Source: Microbotryum silenes-acaulis
Lineage: Eukaryota; Basidiomycota; Microbotryomycetes; Microbotryales; Microbotryaceae
NCBI GenBank assembly: GCA_003665825.1
Contig: QPFY01000006.1
Span: 62,001-126,000 of the forward strand
Length of the DNA: 64,000 bases
Direction: 5' to 3'
In this document: in pieces, positions 1-11,955 of the stretch
Layout of the letters: the number at the start of each line of letters is the position of its first letter
Numbering within the stretch: the stretch's first letter is position 1
The notes under the pieces: model-generated
What the model saw: only the letters and a program-made list of their open reading frames with translations
The model's database searches: none
What the model was told of the DNA's origin: nothing
Position numbers and translations under genes: made by a program

Positions 1-1109
1 CAAAGGGGTTGATCTCGCTGTCCATGAGCATGTGCGCGAGCACGAGGTACTTGAGCACCTGGATGCGCTGCGGGGACCCCGCTTCGTCGTAGCTTTTGAA
101 GGATTCAAAGAAATCGATCTGGGCCTGACTCCAATTCCCTGCGAGCGTAACCAAATCATTCAGCACACCAGGTGAAGTAGGAGCAAAGAAAGAGGAAGCT
201 CGGCTCACTCTCAGACATGTACATCTTGCCACCGCATTCGCGAATGACGCCTTGGATCCTCGGATGCGGGATTGCCGATCGCACGCGTAGACTCTTCTCG
301 TAAATCTCCTGTAGGCAATGGATCACTCCATCATCGTCAGCGCAGCCCTTGGCTGGATATGAATACCACACCTACTCTCAGTTTTTTGTTGTTCTTCATC
401 TCGCCGTACATCTGGATCTCGATCGCGTAGACCTCGAGCTGCAGTGTGCCCTTGGAACTGTCGACGTCGGCGCCATCATCGGTCGGCGCACACGAGGCAT
501 GCAGTTCCTTTAGAATCTACATCAAAGAAAGCCAGCGATTAGCCACGGAACAAAGGTGTCTGACACCGCCTTTTCTCATAAAGACTCGCCTTATTGAGAC
601 GGGTGTACTCTTTTCGATCGAGCCACAGCTTGGCCAGTTTCAGGTTCGTCTTTGTGCTCAGTCGCTGCAGGGAGCAAACAGAATAAGGAGCACGAATCAG
701 TTCCCTTCACCTAAGATTGCCACCCCACCAAAGATCTGACTGACCTCATTCTTGGCCTCTTCCAACGCGCTCATCGTGACCTCATAAAACTCCTGCATCT
801 TGACCGTCTCCAACCCATGCTCGGCACTAACATAGTCCAGAATCCCATTAATGCTCTTTTCGGCCACATTCCTCGTCACCCCTTTTTTCGTATAGGTCAA
901 CAAGGTCTTGTAGTACCTCAACGCGTCGTCGTAGCGGCCGAGTCGGAAGGTCAGTTTGGTCATTTGTTTCAACGCTTTGAAGCCGAATTCGCCTTGTTCG
1001 CCCGCGGAGGCTTCGTTGTCGACGATCTTTTGGAACGAGGCCAAGGCGAGGTCGGGTGTATCCCTTTGAGCTGTGGGAGAGTAAGTTCGGAGTCGAAAAG
1101 GGGGAAACA

Positions 1110-1144
<35 letters not shown>

Positions 1145-1607
1145 AGAGCCGGAGCGGTCGGATGGGCTGATCAGCGATCCGAATCATCTTGCTCCCACTA
1201 GTCCAGCCACTCCGGGCTCACACTTGGCATTGTAGTAATCGTTCTCGACATCGACGATATCCTCTTCGTTATCGGATCCTTCGTACTCGAAGCCATAGTC
1301 CTGTAGAACGAGATGGAACGCGCGTCATTTTACGAGTCAGGAGTCGTCCGTCGAGGAACACAAGCTTGTGTCGGTGAGCTAGCTCCCATAAAAGATTGTT
1401 AACTGGCCTCATCATCCTCATCCATCATCTACACGCAGGTGCGAGACCAGACCCCAAGTCAGCTCCGCTAATTGAACTCCAAGTGGGGGGGAGAAGAACC
1501 GATTACATCGTGCCACTCACAAAGTCCTCGTCGTCAGACCTGGGGACAGGGGGAGAGAACAGCTTCAGTTGGGTTGTTCCTATTTGGGCTGCTCAGTCCA
1601 ACTCACA
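1..1607 (-). CDS. CSN2: COP9 signalosome complex subunit 2 (partial, 3' end outside window)
   Basis: Spliced minus-strand gene for CSN2/Trip15, a PCI-domain scaffold of the COP9 signalosome, which removes Nedd8 from cullins. Recognisable blocks in order are an acidic N-terminus (MSDDEDF, then a YDFEYEG-like stretch and ENDYYNAK at about 1210-1310), a TPR-like block at about 733-1060 ([41 protein letters not shown]), [15 protein letters not shown] near 391-440, [20 protein letters not shown] near 210-290, and [19 protein letters not shown] at about 30-110. These follow the order in CSN2 proteins of animals and plants. The PCI/winged-helix end lies beyond base 1. At least six introns are needed. 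The start codon appears to be split, with AT at 1606-1607 and G at 1539, by a 66-bp intron with GTGAGT and CCCCAG ends. Family assignment is very secure; exact exon edges are inferred. Confidence 0.88.
1110..1156. repeat. GAGCCC hexanucleotide tandem repeat in a CSN2 intron
   Basis: About six to seven tandem copies of GAGCCC, the last ones degenerate (GAGCCA, GAGCCG). They lie between the CSN2 exon ending near 1065 and the exon beginning near 1215, so in an intron. Because the unit is a multiple of three, it also makes a spurious reading frame on the opposite strand. Confidence 0.85.
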
Positions 1608-1744
1608 TGTTGAGAGATGGTGCGGACGTGTGATGGTGGGTTTGGGTCGAACGTGGGGCGTGCGAGGGAGTAGCCAGAGCCAGAGCAGAGCGCCAGAGAG
1701 TGAACGAGCGCGCCTGCCATGTGCAACCCACAATCGGCCAACCT

Positions 1745-1788
1745 CGCTCGCACACACTCGCACACACTCGCACACACCACTCGCACCT
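1745..1788. repeat. CTCGCACACA decamer tandem repeat upstream of CSN2
   Basis: Three to four copies of a CTCGCACACA-like decamer about 140 bp upstream of the inferred CSN2 start, in the interval between the CSN2 and bZIP genes. It is a simple minisatellite; no regulatory role can be read from it. Confidence 0.75.
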
Positions 1789-2048
1789 AGAAGCGAGCAC
1801 CTCGTCCCGACAATGAAGAAAGAACTTTCACCGATACCTTGCCTCGTGCACCTTCAGCAACTGTATTTAGAAAGCTTCTATTCCTCACCTTTCTCACAAA
1901 TGTTAGGCCCCCTCCGACTCAACCCGTTGAAAAACCGTTCAAAATAACGTCCTTGATTATGATCGCAGCCCTGTCTACACTTTGTACAACAATCAACCAA
2001 GAAACCGATAAAAGCCTCAACCATACTACACCTTCTCGCAAACTCTCA

Positions 2049-3689
2049 TCAAGCCTTCACCCGCTCTTCCTCTCCCTTCAAAGCGGCCAACTCCCTCCTC
2101 CTCATCTTGGCCCTTGCCGGAATCGACCTAAACACCTGACACACGTCCTCCTTCTGAATGACCAACTGACCCTCGTTCGAGCACCTGGTCCTCGACCTCA
2201 ATTCGTGACACAGCGCATCGACATCGCATTCCTCGAACAAAGGGTGCGAACAAAGTTTCGCCCAAGCGGTTTGACAAACCCATACGTCCTTGGCGTCGAC
2301 TTGGTTCGAGAGCGAAGCGGGTCTCCACGGCGCGGGGAGCGCACAGGACATTTGACTGAAATCGCATTCGGGTTTGTTGCAGGGTAATCGACCGTTGGGG
2401 AGAGGGGGTGGCGTTCCACGATCGCATTCGGGATCGTCGAGGTCGGCGGTCGAATCCCGATCGAGGTCAGGGACCGTTGACGACGTCTCCGTATTGGCGA
2501 CCGTTTCAGGAGGGAGCGGGAAGAACGCCGGGTCGAAGAAGGATTGGTAGAGATCCGGCATCGGTAAGGTCTCGTATTTGAACGGGGTCTCGAAATCGAA
2601 AGCGACGTCGATCGGCTTTCCGAGCGAGACGACCATTCCACCGGGGGTGATCGGCATCGCCGGTCGTTGAGCGGAGGAAGTTGGAAGCGCGGCCAGTTCG
2701 GGATCGATCGAGGCCATGGCGTACGAGGCGAGGTCTTCCAAGCTGTTGCCCGACTGGGGTTGGGGTCGCACAGGTAGCGTGTACGGGGCAGACGGTAGCG
2801 CCGTCGGTGGGGTCGATGTCGCATAGTTCATCGTCGGAGGCAGCGCCGAAGGTGGGGGAGGTTGAAGCACCAGCTGGGGCTTGACGTCCTCGGCAACGTG
2901 AGGAAGACGAAGATCCTCGACAGAAGGTTGTTGTTGAGCCTTCGCAGATTTGCTGGACTGCGAATCGTGAGGGCTCAAAGTCGGAGAACTGGCCGAAGGC
3001 GCAGCAGTCCCATAATCCAATTGCTCCATCGCGGTCTCGGGCACCGGTTGCCCCAGTCGAAGCGCTTTGTTCTCGGCAATCAACCTGAGAGGGCCGACAG
3101 AAATAGCAGATCTTAGCTCAGTTGACACCTTTGAACGCTCATCTTCGGAGTACTCACATATCAATCAGCTGAGCCTGGCGAGTGAGCTGCGTCGCCTGTC
3201 TCTGCACCTCGACCTCCATTTCTTGCATATGCCTCTCCTTGCGCTCGCGGAACGATCTCTGCGCGGCGCGGTTCTGCAACTTGCGTTTGGCCGTCTCTTC
3301 ATCGCCCTCGATGTCTGCGTTAGAGAATGGAACGCAAGGACGGTATGATGTAGGCAAGCGCGTGAGAGAGAGAGAGGGGGAAATATCATCCGGGGAGCGT
3401 GGGCGGAGCGCGGCCGGCCATAAACGGGCAGCGGGCGCGAGCGCGGGCACAGGAGAACGGTGAGCGCAGGAATGGTTATGGTTAGGTGGGTAGGTGGGAG
3501 AAGTGCATTTGTCAGCCCTCCGTCGCCGAGCTCGTGCCGCTGTCCAGAGCCTACGGCTACACACATCAACCTTTACCCGGGTCACAAGTAGATACGAAGC
3601 AACTCACCCTGATCAGCTTTCCGTTTCCGACCCCTCTTACTGGGTTCGGTCGACGACGGGGTGGGGGACGTGCTTGTGCCGGCCTTCAT
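2049..3689 (-). CDS. YAP1: Yap1/Pap1-type AP-1 bZIP transcription factor with C-terminal redox domain
   Basis: Three exons (3689-3608, 3314-3158, 3084-2049) sum to 1275 nt, 424 aa. A basic nuclear-localisation-like segment (SKRGRKRKADQ) precedes a bZIP whose basic region contains NRAAQRSFRERKERH, the NxxAQxxFR signature of fungal Pap1/Yap1 factors. A leucine zipper continues across the second intron. The middle is Pro/Ser/Gln-rich. The C-terminus (about residues 340-400) contains CDVDALCHELRSRTRCS, the cysteine-rich domain of Yap1 in which disulfide formation masks a nuclear export signal under oxidative stress; an earlier cluster (CNKPECDF, MSC) may act as partner. The start was chosen because the MKAGTSTS exon splices in frame into DIEGDEETAKRK. 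Expected role: nuclear activator of antioxidant genes. Function is inferred from the family. Confidence 0.88.
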
Positions 3690-5457
3690 CTTGAGCGAGG
3701 ATCGAGGGAGCGGCTTCGTCCTGGGAGCGGTCGACCAACCGCGGCGATGTCTGTGGATGTTACTGCCACGCCTCGGTGCGAGAGGCCTCGGAAGCTGGGG
3801 TGCAATCTATTTGACGTCGAACGGACCAAGAGGTGGGTTAACAACGTCGCTTTGCGCGGTAATGTGAGCGATATGTGGGCTCGAGTGGTTGGAGTGCCGA
3901 TGACGCCGACGGGCTGGAGGACGGGAGAGACGCGGCCAAGCAATCCCAAAAGGGTGCAAGGGGGTGCAAGGGGGAAACTCACAATTCGCTATGTCCGAGC
4001 GCTAATAGAGTAGTAAGATGTCAAATCTGGCGGGGTTCGACGTCAGAAGGAGCGAAGAAGACAAAGCTTTGTGGGGATTTCAAAGAAAGCCAAAGCTTCG
4101 TGAGTGTGCATGCAGTTTGTCGGGGGTTCTCAAGGAAGGAAAGAACCGAAAATTACAGCCGAGCTCGACAACCAGCGCTCCCCCGGGTCGGCACACACCA
4201 TTCTCGGCGAACAGGGTCAAAAACCGCCGGACACCAAAATGAAAAACGAAGCTCACAACAGGGGTGGCTGGAAGGAAATCGATTGCCAGAGTTCTCAGCA
4301 TTGTTTGGTTCGGTCCCGATACCGGTCCGCTCGGGCCGGGCTTTGGCGACAACTTGCCCCCTGAAAGTCAAGTCGCCCATGCACCCAGCGTGGACGTCCA
4401 CTTTGCACAGAGTCAATTCCGCTGGCATGACTGAGACCGGACGCAGGATGGAACCCCGAAAGTTTGAAATTTGTTGCTACTCCCGTTCAAAGAGTTCGTG
4501 CGTGAAAGGACCGCTCGGGTCATTCAGCGCGTATTTGTGCGTAACCCTTCACCTCCATCGATCGTCTGCAGCTTGCTCCATACTTCTCCCCTGTCCTCCC
4601 TCCCGTCTCCCCTGACCTGCATCATTCATCCGGGACCCCGTGCATCTTGCCGGAAGATCCCGAGCTAATTTCTTCATCCGACCCAGTCGCCCAACACCTG
4701 TACAGGAGCACCTATTGAATGACCCCATGGGAGGGAGAACGAGCCTGGCTCCTCGAGCGCACACCAAACCCGCAGAGGGAAGGGTTTCGCGGAATGCCCT
4801 TGGCGACACGAGTGCGAGAAGTTACATCGAATGAAAGTGTAAATGATCAGGGGTGGTGTATTTCTTCCCCGTTCGAAAGGAGTCTTGCGTACCCGCGGGA
4901 TGGGGTCATGGTTTCGCGGTGGTTGACCTCGCTAGTTCGGAGTTGGGAACGACGGCCCGTTCGCCGGTCTGGTCGCTCAGGAGCTGAACGCGGGACGATC
5001 GTGTTCGCACAATTTCTCACAATTGAGCCGGAGAGTGGTTTTCTTGGCAGCCGGTCAACCAAGATAGATGAGTAAGTGCAGCGAGAATAAATCCCCAAGG
5101 TGGAGCACTTTTCGCATGCCGTCACTTTTCGAAGCGCTTGCCTCCGACGCTGCGAGCTTTCGCCGTAAGGCTCGGCGAGTTCAGAAGCTGCACATTCTCA
5201 TGTTGACCTTGAACAAGTGCAATCGCTGTGAACTAGAAATTCTCCATCAAAGGAGACAGTGGCAGCAGCATGCCCGCCGAATCGCCACAAGACCAAGTGG
5301 TCCGAACGCAATCGAAATTGGCCTAATACAAACCCTGCATCTGCGAGCTTGATCGAAATGAGAATGGAGCTTGGAGTCCGCGACTGCTCGCCCACTCCCG
5401 CTGCAGGCTCTCGCATTGCACTCGTTCGGCCCTTGAACGCTCGGCACAATCCTCACC
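3690..5457. other. Intergenic region, no supported gene
   Basis: About 1.8 kb between the bZIP start and the NDUFA11-like start. Open frames of up to about 246 codons occur on both strands, but none shows a recognisable domain, consistent codon use or splice-linked exons. The interval probably holds the two divergent promoters and 5' UTRs. Confidence 0.5.
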
Positions 5458-6394
5458 ATGGTCAGTAGCTCGCTCACACTCAGCTGACATGGAGATACAA
5501 TTGTCGGACTGACCGTGTTCCTCCGCTCTCCCCTGTTGTACCCGGCATACCGCACTGGCTCCGCACCCCCGCCCCGACGCGATCATCCTCCCGATCCCCA
5601 ACTATGACCTACATTCACCACCTCCCAGGCTTCCCCGGCTTCCCCCTACCAAACTCCCCGAGCAGACCTCGACATCACCCTTCCTCCTCGTCCCTTCCTG
5701 CCGCCCCTGCACCAGCCGCTCCCCTCGACGTACACGCCCAAAGCCGTCGTCGGCCCCGCGTTCAACATCGGCCTCGTCTCGGCCGGCTTTGGTCTCTTCA
5801 TCTCGAGCATCAAGAACAGTCTCGAGTCGCACAACAAGGGTGCTATGGGCGTCTTTACGAGGACGGGGTGGATCATTGGCTACTTTGGTCAGTTCAAAAC
5901 CGCTGCTGAGACCGGCGGGCACAGCGCTCGCGGCGGGGGTGTGGAGTGCAGTACAGCTTTTTAAAGAGTCTCTGTATTATTGCGTTTACAATCGGGTTGC
6001 TACCTACTGCGACACTACCACCACGCCCCGAGCTGCCAGCGCTTTCACTTCCGCAACCGATCCCAGCAGCTGACACTCTCATTCATCGCTTCTACCCACA
6101 GCCACCGCCGGTTTTGTCTACACCCTCGTCGACAACAGCGTGTCCAACATGATTGAGAACTCAACAAACGGCATCGCCGGCGCAACAGGTGGATGTGCCG
6201 CCGGCTTCGTCTCGGGCATTCGCAACGGCTCTTTATCTTCCGCGGTGGGCTTGTGCGCCTTCATGGGTGCCGCTGTCGGGACGTACGAGTTGGCGGGAGG
6301 GACGTTGGGTAATGAGATGAGGAAGGATAGGAAGACGCGAGATGAGGAACGAATGAGCTTCTTCAAGAAGAGGCCAGAGACCCAGGAGGAGTAA
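5458..6394 (+). CDS. NDUFA11: NADH:ubiquinone oxidoreductase (complex I) NDUFA11/B14.7-like subunit
   Basis: Exons 5458-5460 (ATG alone), 5629-5887 and 6102-6394 sum to 555 nt, 184 aa. The protein has YTPKAVVGPAFNIG, then glycine-rich hydrophobic segments (GLVSAGFGLFISSI, FTRTGWIIGYFATAGFVY, AGFVSGIRNGSLSSAVGLCA) and ends in ELAGG plus a basic tail. The YTPKxx opening followed by GAMGVFTR matches fungal 21.3-kDa (NUO21.3b) complex I subunits of the Tim17/Tim22/Tim23 fold, an accessory inner-membrane component. Both introns begin GTCAGT. The start is chosen from CACCATGG context followed directly by an intron, giving MASPASPY. Tim17/22-type translocase subunits are the main alternative; the FTR and YTPK motifs favour complex I. 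Confidence 0.8.
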
Positions 6395-7460
6395 AGCAGG
6401 ACGGGAAGGGGAAACGTGGGCAAGGGGAGGACAGTGTTGGAGGAGATAGATACGATGGATAGAAGAGAGGAGTGTATAGTGTCGAACGTGGTATCTCTGA
6501 ACTTTTTTTTTGTGGCTTGTTCCCGGAGCAATAACAGTCAAGGCACGGTTTGCGCCCATCACGAAGGCTTGCAAGAGGTGCGGTGCCGAGCATCGTCTTG
6601 TAATGCCCTTACAGTATGGTCGCAGTATATCCAAATGATCGTGGGTCTCGTGGCTTGGTACAAGTTACCGCGCTTCGGTACGAGTCGGCGAGTGCCGCGT
6701 TCTTGGCTGGAACTCGGGGCCTGGGAGCACATGCTTCAACAACCATGGTGATCTTTTAAGCCTGACCAGTGAGCACACCGTCTGCCTCTCCTGCGAGTCA
6801 AATTTGGGCTTCGGGCCTTGGGTCTTCGCACGTGCGGGTGACACAGACAAATGACTGGTCGAGCCATGGTGAGTCCCGCACTGGCCCCATCTTTCCACGC
6901 ACGACGCATCACGCATGCCCCCCTATCCGGAGCAAGCTAGTCCGAGGCGCAAGAGTGCCTGGAGAGCGGTGTTCCTAATAGGTATTGCCTACCTATGCTG
7001 CTTCAAGTACTAGTGCCGGCTGTTTCTGGTCTAAATCAAGCTCGCAAATGGTTCGGGTTGAGCTGTTTTCGCTTGCTGAGTGCTCACCTTTCGCCACTGG
7101 CTTGTAGAGCTGAGGCTCGCATGGTCTTGTAGAGCAATGACTCTTCGGTGATACAAGTGTGCGTGTGATAACGGCCCTTTGGTCTCCGACTTCGGTCTTT
7201 CGCGGCTAAGATTGTCGAACCTGCGCTTAAGGGCTAAAGCTCTTAGCGCGGTCACGACAGGGGCCGAGGCTCCTGCGGACGCCCAATTTGCTCGGTCCTT
7301 TTTGTTAGAAAAACACGTTGATGACACATTGCACCTTCATCTGTGCACTTTCACTCTCGTCCTCTTTCCCATCACTCGCGCTTTGCCCCTCCCGACTCCA
7401 GGTCCTCCCACTCCCATTTCCCACTCTTTCCACTCTTTCGAGCCCTATATCCATCTAACG
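6395..7460. other. Intergenic region, no supported gene
   Basis: About 1.07 kb holding the 3' UTR of the complex I subunit gene and the promoter/5' UTR of the secreted-protein gene. A pyrimidine-rich stretch directly precedes the ATG at 7461, as is common in fungal promoters. No coding unit is supported. Confidence 0.5.
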
Positions 7461-8843
7461 ATGCATTTCTTCTCCATCGCTGCCACTGTGGCCCTGGCTT
7501 CCACCGTCGCCGCCAAGAGTCAGGTCACCTGCCCTGCACTTACCAAGACCCAAAATTGCCCTGCCCCCGCTCCCAAGTCGCCGAAGCTTGCGCACCCTAA
7601 GACCAAATCCGGCCCCCTCGGTCACAAAGTTCACCATCAAGGCTCGCACTCAAAGCACCCCGAGTACACCAATGGCAAGGTCCCCAAGGGCTCACACCCC
7701 AAGGGCAAGAAGGCTCCTCGTCACCCCGCCCCGGACACGACGAGCGCCAAGATTCCCGACGTGAGTAATTTCCGAGGGTGGCACAGGTCGCGCCAAGTCC
7801 GAGTTCCTGCGCTGAGGCCCTGCTCCCCATCTTCCCCTTTGCGGAATCATGCCCCGCAGGTCAAGTCTCCTGTGGTCGATGTCGCCGCCGGCGTTTACGC
7901 AATTGTGAACGTCGAGACCGGTGCTGTGAGTTGTATCTCCTGTCGTTTCGTTATCAGACTCATTGCCTGGAGAAGGTTCTGACAACCGCAAAAAATTGCC
8001 GATGACTTTGTAGTTCCTCGCCATCAACCTCATCAACGGTGTCGGTGTCGCTACCCTTACCAACGAAGTCACCCTTGTCACCCTCACTACTGTCGAGCTC
8101 GAAGGCGCTGCTGTTGCTTCAGTCGGTGAGTCAATCCATAGTCCGGCCCTCCTTGCTCAGAGAAGCTTCGGGCTGACCAACGTATCCTGTCTTCCGGTCT
8201 ACTACCCTAGTCATCTCCGCTGGCGCCGACATCACCACTGGTCTTCACCTTACGGGCTTGCTCGATGCCGAGGCTCAACTCCAGATCGGTGTCGGTGGTG
8301 TCGCCCCATCCGAGTCGACCTGCTCTCGTAAGTGGCCCCGACTCTCCATTCAAGCCAGCCCCGGCTGAACGCTCTCCTCTACAGCCCTCTTCCGTCCCGT
8401 TGCCTGCGGCATTAAGCCCAAGGACAACTCCCAACGCATGGTCAAGCATTCTCTCACCGGTGACATCGTCGGCGCCGCGGCCGAGGTCGTAGCCGACGCC
8501 GCCGTCAAGCTCCAAGCCGTCGCCGACCTCGTCGTCCCCGGCATCGGCGAAGTCGCCGCTTCGGTCTGCTTGGTCGCTGAGGCTAGCGTCGATGCCAAGG
8601 TCCTTGCTTTGAGTTCGGTCAAGGGTGGTCTTGAAATTGACCTGACGGCCTTCGCCAATGTCGCGGTGAGTTTACTTATCCGTCTCACTCGATAGCCCTC
8701 TGTGCGGTTCGTTCGGAGCCCCTAATTCTTTCGCGTGTTCCACCCTCCGTGTCCCATAATGTTAGGCCTCGACCTTCGTCTTGATCGCCATCGACGTCGA
8801 AGCCGCCATCGCACAGGGTATCCCCATCCCCGGCATCTTCTGA
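7461..8843 (+). CDS. Secreted protein of unknown function
   Basis: Six exons (7461-7760, 7860-7925, 8014-8125, 8211-8327, 8385-8665, 8766-8843) sum exactly to 954 nt, 317 aa; all introns have GT..AG ends. The N-terminus MHFFSIAATVALASTVAA is a clear signal peptide, predicted cleavage near AA-KS. Residues about 25-100 are Pro/Lys/His-rich with APAPKSPK-type repeats, a likely disordered, basic extracellular segment. The rest is rich in Ala, Val, Gly and Thr with alternating hydrophobic pattern (VATLTNEVTLVTLTTVELEG, VISAGADITTGLHLTG), suggesting a beta-rich fold, and holds only four cysteines beyond the signal. I do not recognise a domain. A cell-wall-associated or effector-like protein is possible but not supported by any motif. 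Confidence 0.72.
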
Positions 8844-9189
8844 TCGAGAAATCCTCATCATCGTGATCCCCCGAGCGTCGCGATCAACACTTAAAAACCT
8901 GTTGCCTCGGTCTTGGCGCACCCCTCAACACGTATACCCCAACCCTCTATCTTATTTTCGTCCCAACTCGGAGAAGACTGAATTTCCTTTTGTTCGAGGG
9001 GTCTTTATTGCATAAGGGGCTGTCTGTCAATGGATGCGCTCCCTAACACCACTTGCGCTCCAGTCCGAGCTTTGAGAAACCTCATTTTCAGCTCTACAGT
9101 AGCGAGATAGTAGCAAGGTGCTATCTCATCGTCCGGGCCTAACGAAACAGCGAACATGCTTTGATATTTAGTACTCCAATTCCATTGCA

Positions 9190-11180
9190 TCAATCACCAC
9201 ACCCAGTGATTGCACAGCGTTGGGCCCTAAGATCAATCTGCACCGCTGCCCCTAAAACCCTTGTATACACCTCGTCGAAACCCACTCCCAAATCCGTCTT
9301 GACCTCCTTCAACATGATCACATCATTTTCCTTCAGTGACCTCATACACCAAGGTTCAGATTCGGTTGCCCAATCGGCCGTACCGGAACTGTACTGGGTC
9401 GCGAGAAAATAGGTCGAGGAAGGGTTGCGCTTGTCTTCGAACAGGGAGCCGTTCCACCAAAAGGGACGACCCTCTGTCACGAATCGAACGAAACGGAGAG
9501 TCAGTGATCAGGTATCGCGTCTTACGTTCAAGAGACTTACTTCGATCGAGATGAAGATGATGCTCGCTACACATCTGAGGGGCTGAGACTCCGTCTGATC
9601 CGCTAAAGTAGGTAAGGTGCCCGATGGTCGAAGCAAAGGGTGGATCGAAATAGTCTGTCGGGATTCAAACCAATGTTATATGGTCAGAGCATAGTCAATT
9701 AGGCTTAGCTAGATAAGTGAGGGATCTCACAAGGAATTCCCGCGAGCTCGAAAGCAATCCTGTGCAATCTCGCACCGCTTCAATCAACTCCGACTCAAGG
9801 GCCTTTCCTGAACTTGATCGTGCCATACTTACCAGTAAGATTCCTTGTCCCCAAAAGTTCTCTTGTACGTTACTTCGTCCCTTATTTGCTTCGTATTGAG
9901 CCACCCGACAAAGACCATCCCCAACACGACATCTCGTCTCCCCTTATCGACGACGACGACACCGGATTCCATCTCCTCCCTCGACGCTCTGTCCTTCCAC
10001 CATCTCGACTTGTTCAACATCGCACTCGGCACACGATTCTTCATCACGCCTTCGAACCAAATATGGACCGCATCATCGGTAGGGAACAGTTCACGATCCC
10101 TGAAGAACAAAGTACCCGTTTCTCGATAGCCTGGGTCTTGAAGGAGCACATTCGGGTCCTGCATGAAGACGACGTCGGCATCGACGAGGATCGTCTCTTT
10201 GAACGGCGAGGCTAAGAGAGCGAAAGGCTTGATCGCCCAGCCGCCATTCAAGAGACCGACATGGTCTTCGGAGAAAAAGTGAAGGAGGTCAAGCACATCG
10301 ACGTCTGGGGAGAGGGATTTGAGCGATTGTCGATTCTTCGGAGAGAGATCGTCCGGCCCGGCGTGGACGATGAGGATGGGCAACGTAGTCAAGTGAACTT
10401 TCTTGAGCGTTGTAATGAGGTGCAAGGCGTACTGTGGGTCGAGAGGATAACGTTCCAGCCTATTATAAAGTCGTGTGGGCTGGAGGAAATTCTCACTCAC
10501 CCGAAAGTACCAGTTTGAACAAGGGATGACGATCCCCTTTGGTCGAGTGAAGGTGTCGATAAGCTGATCGAATGATCTCCTACCTCCTCGGCCTGAGGCG
10601 ATGTAGGGGAACAATTTGGTGAAGAGCGAATCACGAAGGTCGATTGCCGAGTTGGTGATCACGTCTACCTCGTTTTCGGGTAGATGAGGACTGGTTGGTG
10701 TTCTTGTGAAGCGATCCAAGTCCTGGTGGGACGCATCAAAGCCAGGTGGGTGAGACCGAACAAGGCGCGAGGAGATGTCTCACATTCACTTACGAGCACG
10801 ATCTTGACCTGGTCGGCATACACCTCAATCATCTCAGGCCCGATAGAGTCTACGAGATTGATCGAACGGTGTTGCCGATCAAGTAGCGTCTGGTGCTGCC
10901 GCCCGAGCTCGTCCATGCTCGTCGCAACCGGGGTGCCGTTCGCGGATGACAATGTCAATGTCCGCCAGCGTTGTGCTGTCCGAGGATCGTCATAGACCCG
11001 CTTCAGGTGGTGGGCGGCAAGGGGCAGCAGATGATAGATGGTGAATGCTATGAGAATGCTCGGAAACAGATGTCGAAGTCGAAGATATCGGCTGGGTCGA
11101 GATGGGGCCGTGCCGAGGGCGGACAGGGCTAATGCGACTTGGGGCGTGTCATGAGTCGTGACGGGCAGTTTATCAATCAT
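9190..11180 (-). CDS. Mnn1-type alpha-1,3-mannosyltransferase (glycosyltransferase family 71)
   Basis: Six exons (11180-10794, 10722-10501, 10431-9833, 9759-9731, 9654-9541, 9473-9190) sum to 1635 nt, 544 aa. Type II Golgi topology: a short cytoplasmic N-terminus, then one membrane anchor (about residues 38-56, FPSILIAFTIYHLLPLAAHH). The catalytic part has GIVIPCSNWYFR-YALHLI, TLPILIVHAG, and the donor/metal-binding ETILVDADVVFMQDP (DxD), followed by NKSRWW and EEMESGVVVVDKGRR, then WIAFELAGIPYYFDP. This order is typical of Mnn1/GT71 enzymes, which add terminal mannose to N- and O-glycans of wall mannoproteins. The 69-bp intron at 10432-10500 is in frame and open, so naive ORF calling retains it. 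The exact acceptor and linkage are not deducible. Confidence 0.85.
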
Positions 11181-11955
11181 GGGTCAGAAGATGGAAGGAA
11201 AAAGAGCCCTGTTGGATCCCGTTTAACGAAGCCATTAAAACCGGGACACACATCTGGACACGGGGCCACGTCCGGCCGGCTCTGCACGTACGCTGGCTGT
11301 GTGCGGACAGGGGCCGCTGCGATCGGGCCCGCCCTGAGCGCGTGCAGTGAAACCGGGTGGTCGTGCTGATCGGGCGAACCAAAGTGATCGGGCCGGTCAG
11401 GAAACGCTATCTCGCAGAGGCATTCCTTTTCCTCATTCAAAAAAACAAGTCCAGTAGCAGTGACGCGGGACAACATGGCTTGCATGTCGCACCAAGGGGC
11501 TGCCACTGGGACTTTAGGACCTTCGAGGCTGGCTTCGACATGACAACCGAACGCCGAGGCGGTGTGCGAATCTGCGATGACGACCCTCGTTGGCTTGAGG
11601 CAGCCGATCGGCGCAAGCAGTTTCTCTCAAGCGCTCTCTCAAGCGCGGCGCGCGACGGTGGTTCGACGTGCGAGCTCGGTTTGAGCTCTGCCTCAGCCTC
11701 GAGAGCTCATTCTCGCTACGAGCCGGCGACGCGTGACGGTCAGCACCTCATCCTTTGGAAGCTTGAAAGTCTACGGAGCGCGTGACTCGTTCTTTTGGCC
11801 TTTTTCGAGCCAACCAACGCACGCCCGAGGCCCCCGCTGCCGCTCTCTGGGCTTTCAGTTGCCGCCAGCACCCTGAGCCGTCTCAGCGCCGCCAATCAGC
11901 CGAACAGCGACCACCCGTTCCCTTTCCCTTGTCTATCGTCATAACCGAAATCAAT
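11181..11955. other. Divergent intergenic region (GT71 and PDI-like promoters)
   Basis: 775 bp between two divergently transcribed secretory-pathway genes. No coding potential is supported. The last ~100 bp before the ATG at 11956 are pyrimidine-rich. Confidence 0.55.

Noticed and set aside
1110..1156. A Gly-Leu/Glu-Pro repeat protein encoded by the hexamer
   Set aside because: The tract is in a CSN2 intron; the apparent repeat peptide is a by-product of the hexamer unit.
3875..4615. 246-codon plus-strand open frame in the bZIP-NDUFA11 interval
   Set aside because: Composition is Lys/Ser/Arg-rich without domain, no splice partners, overlaps several equally long frames; not supported as a gene.
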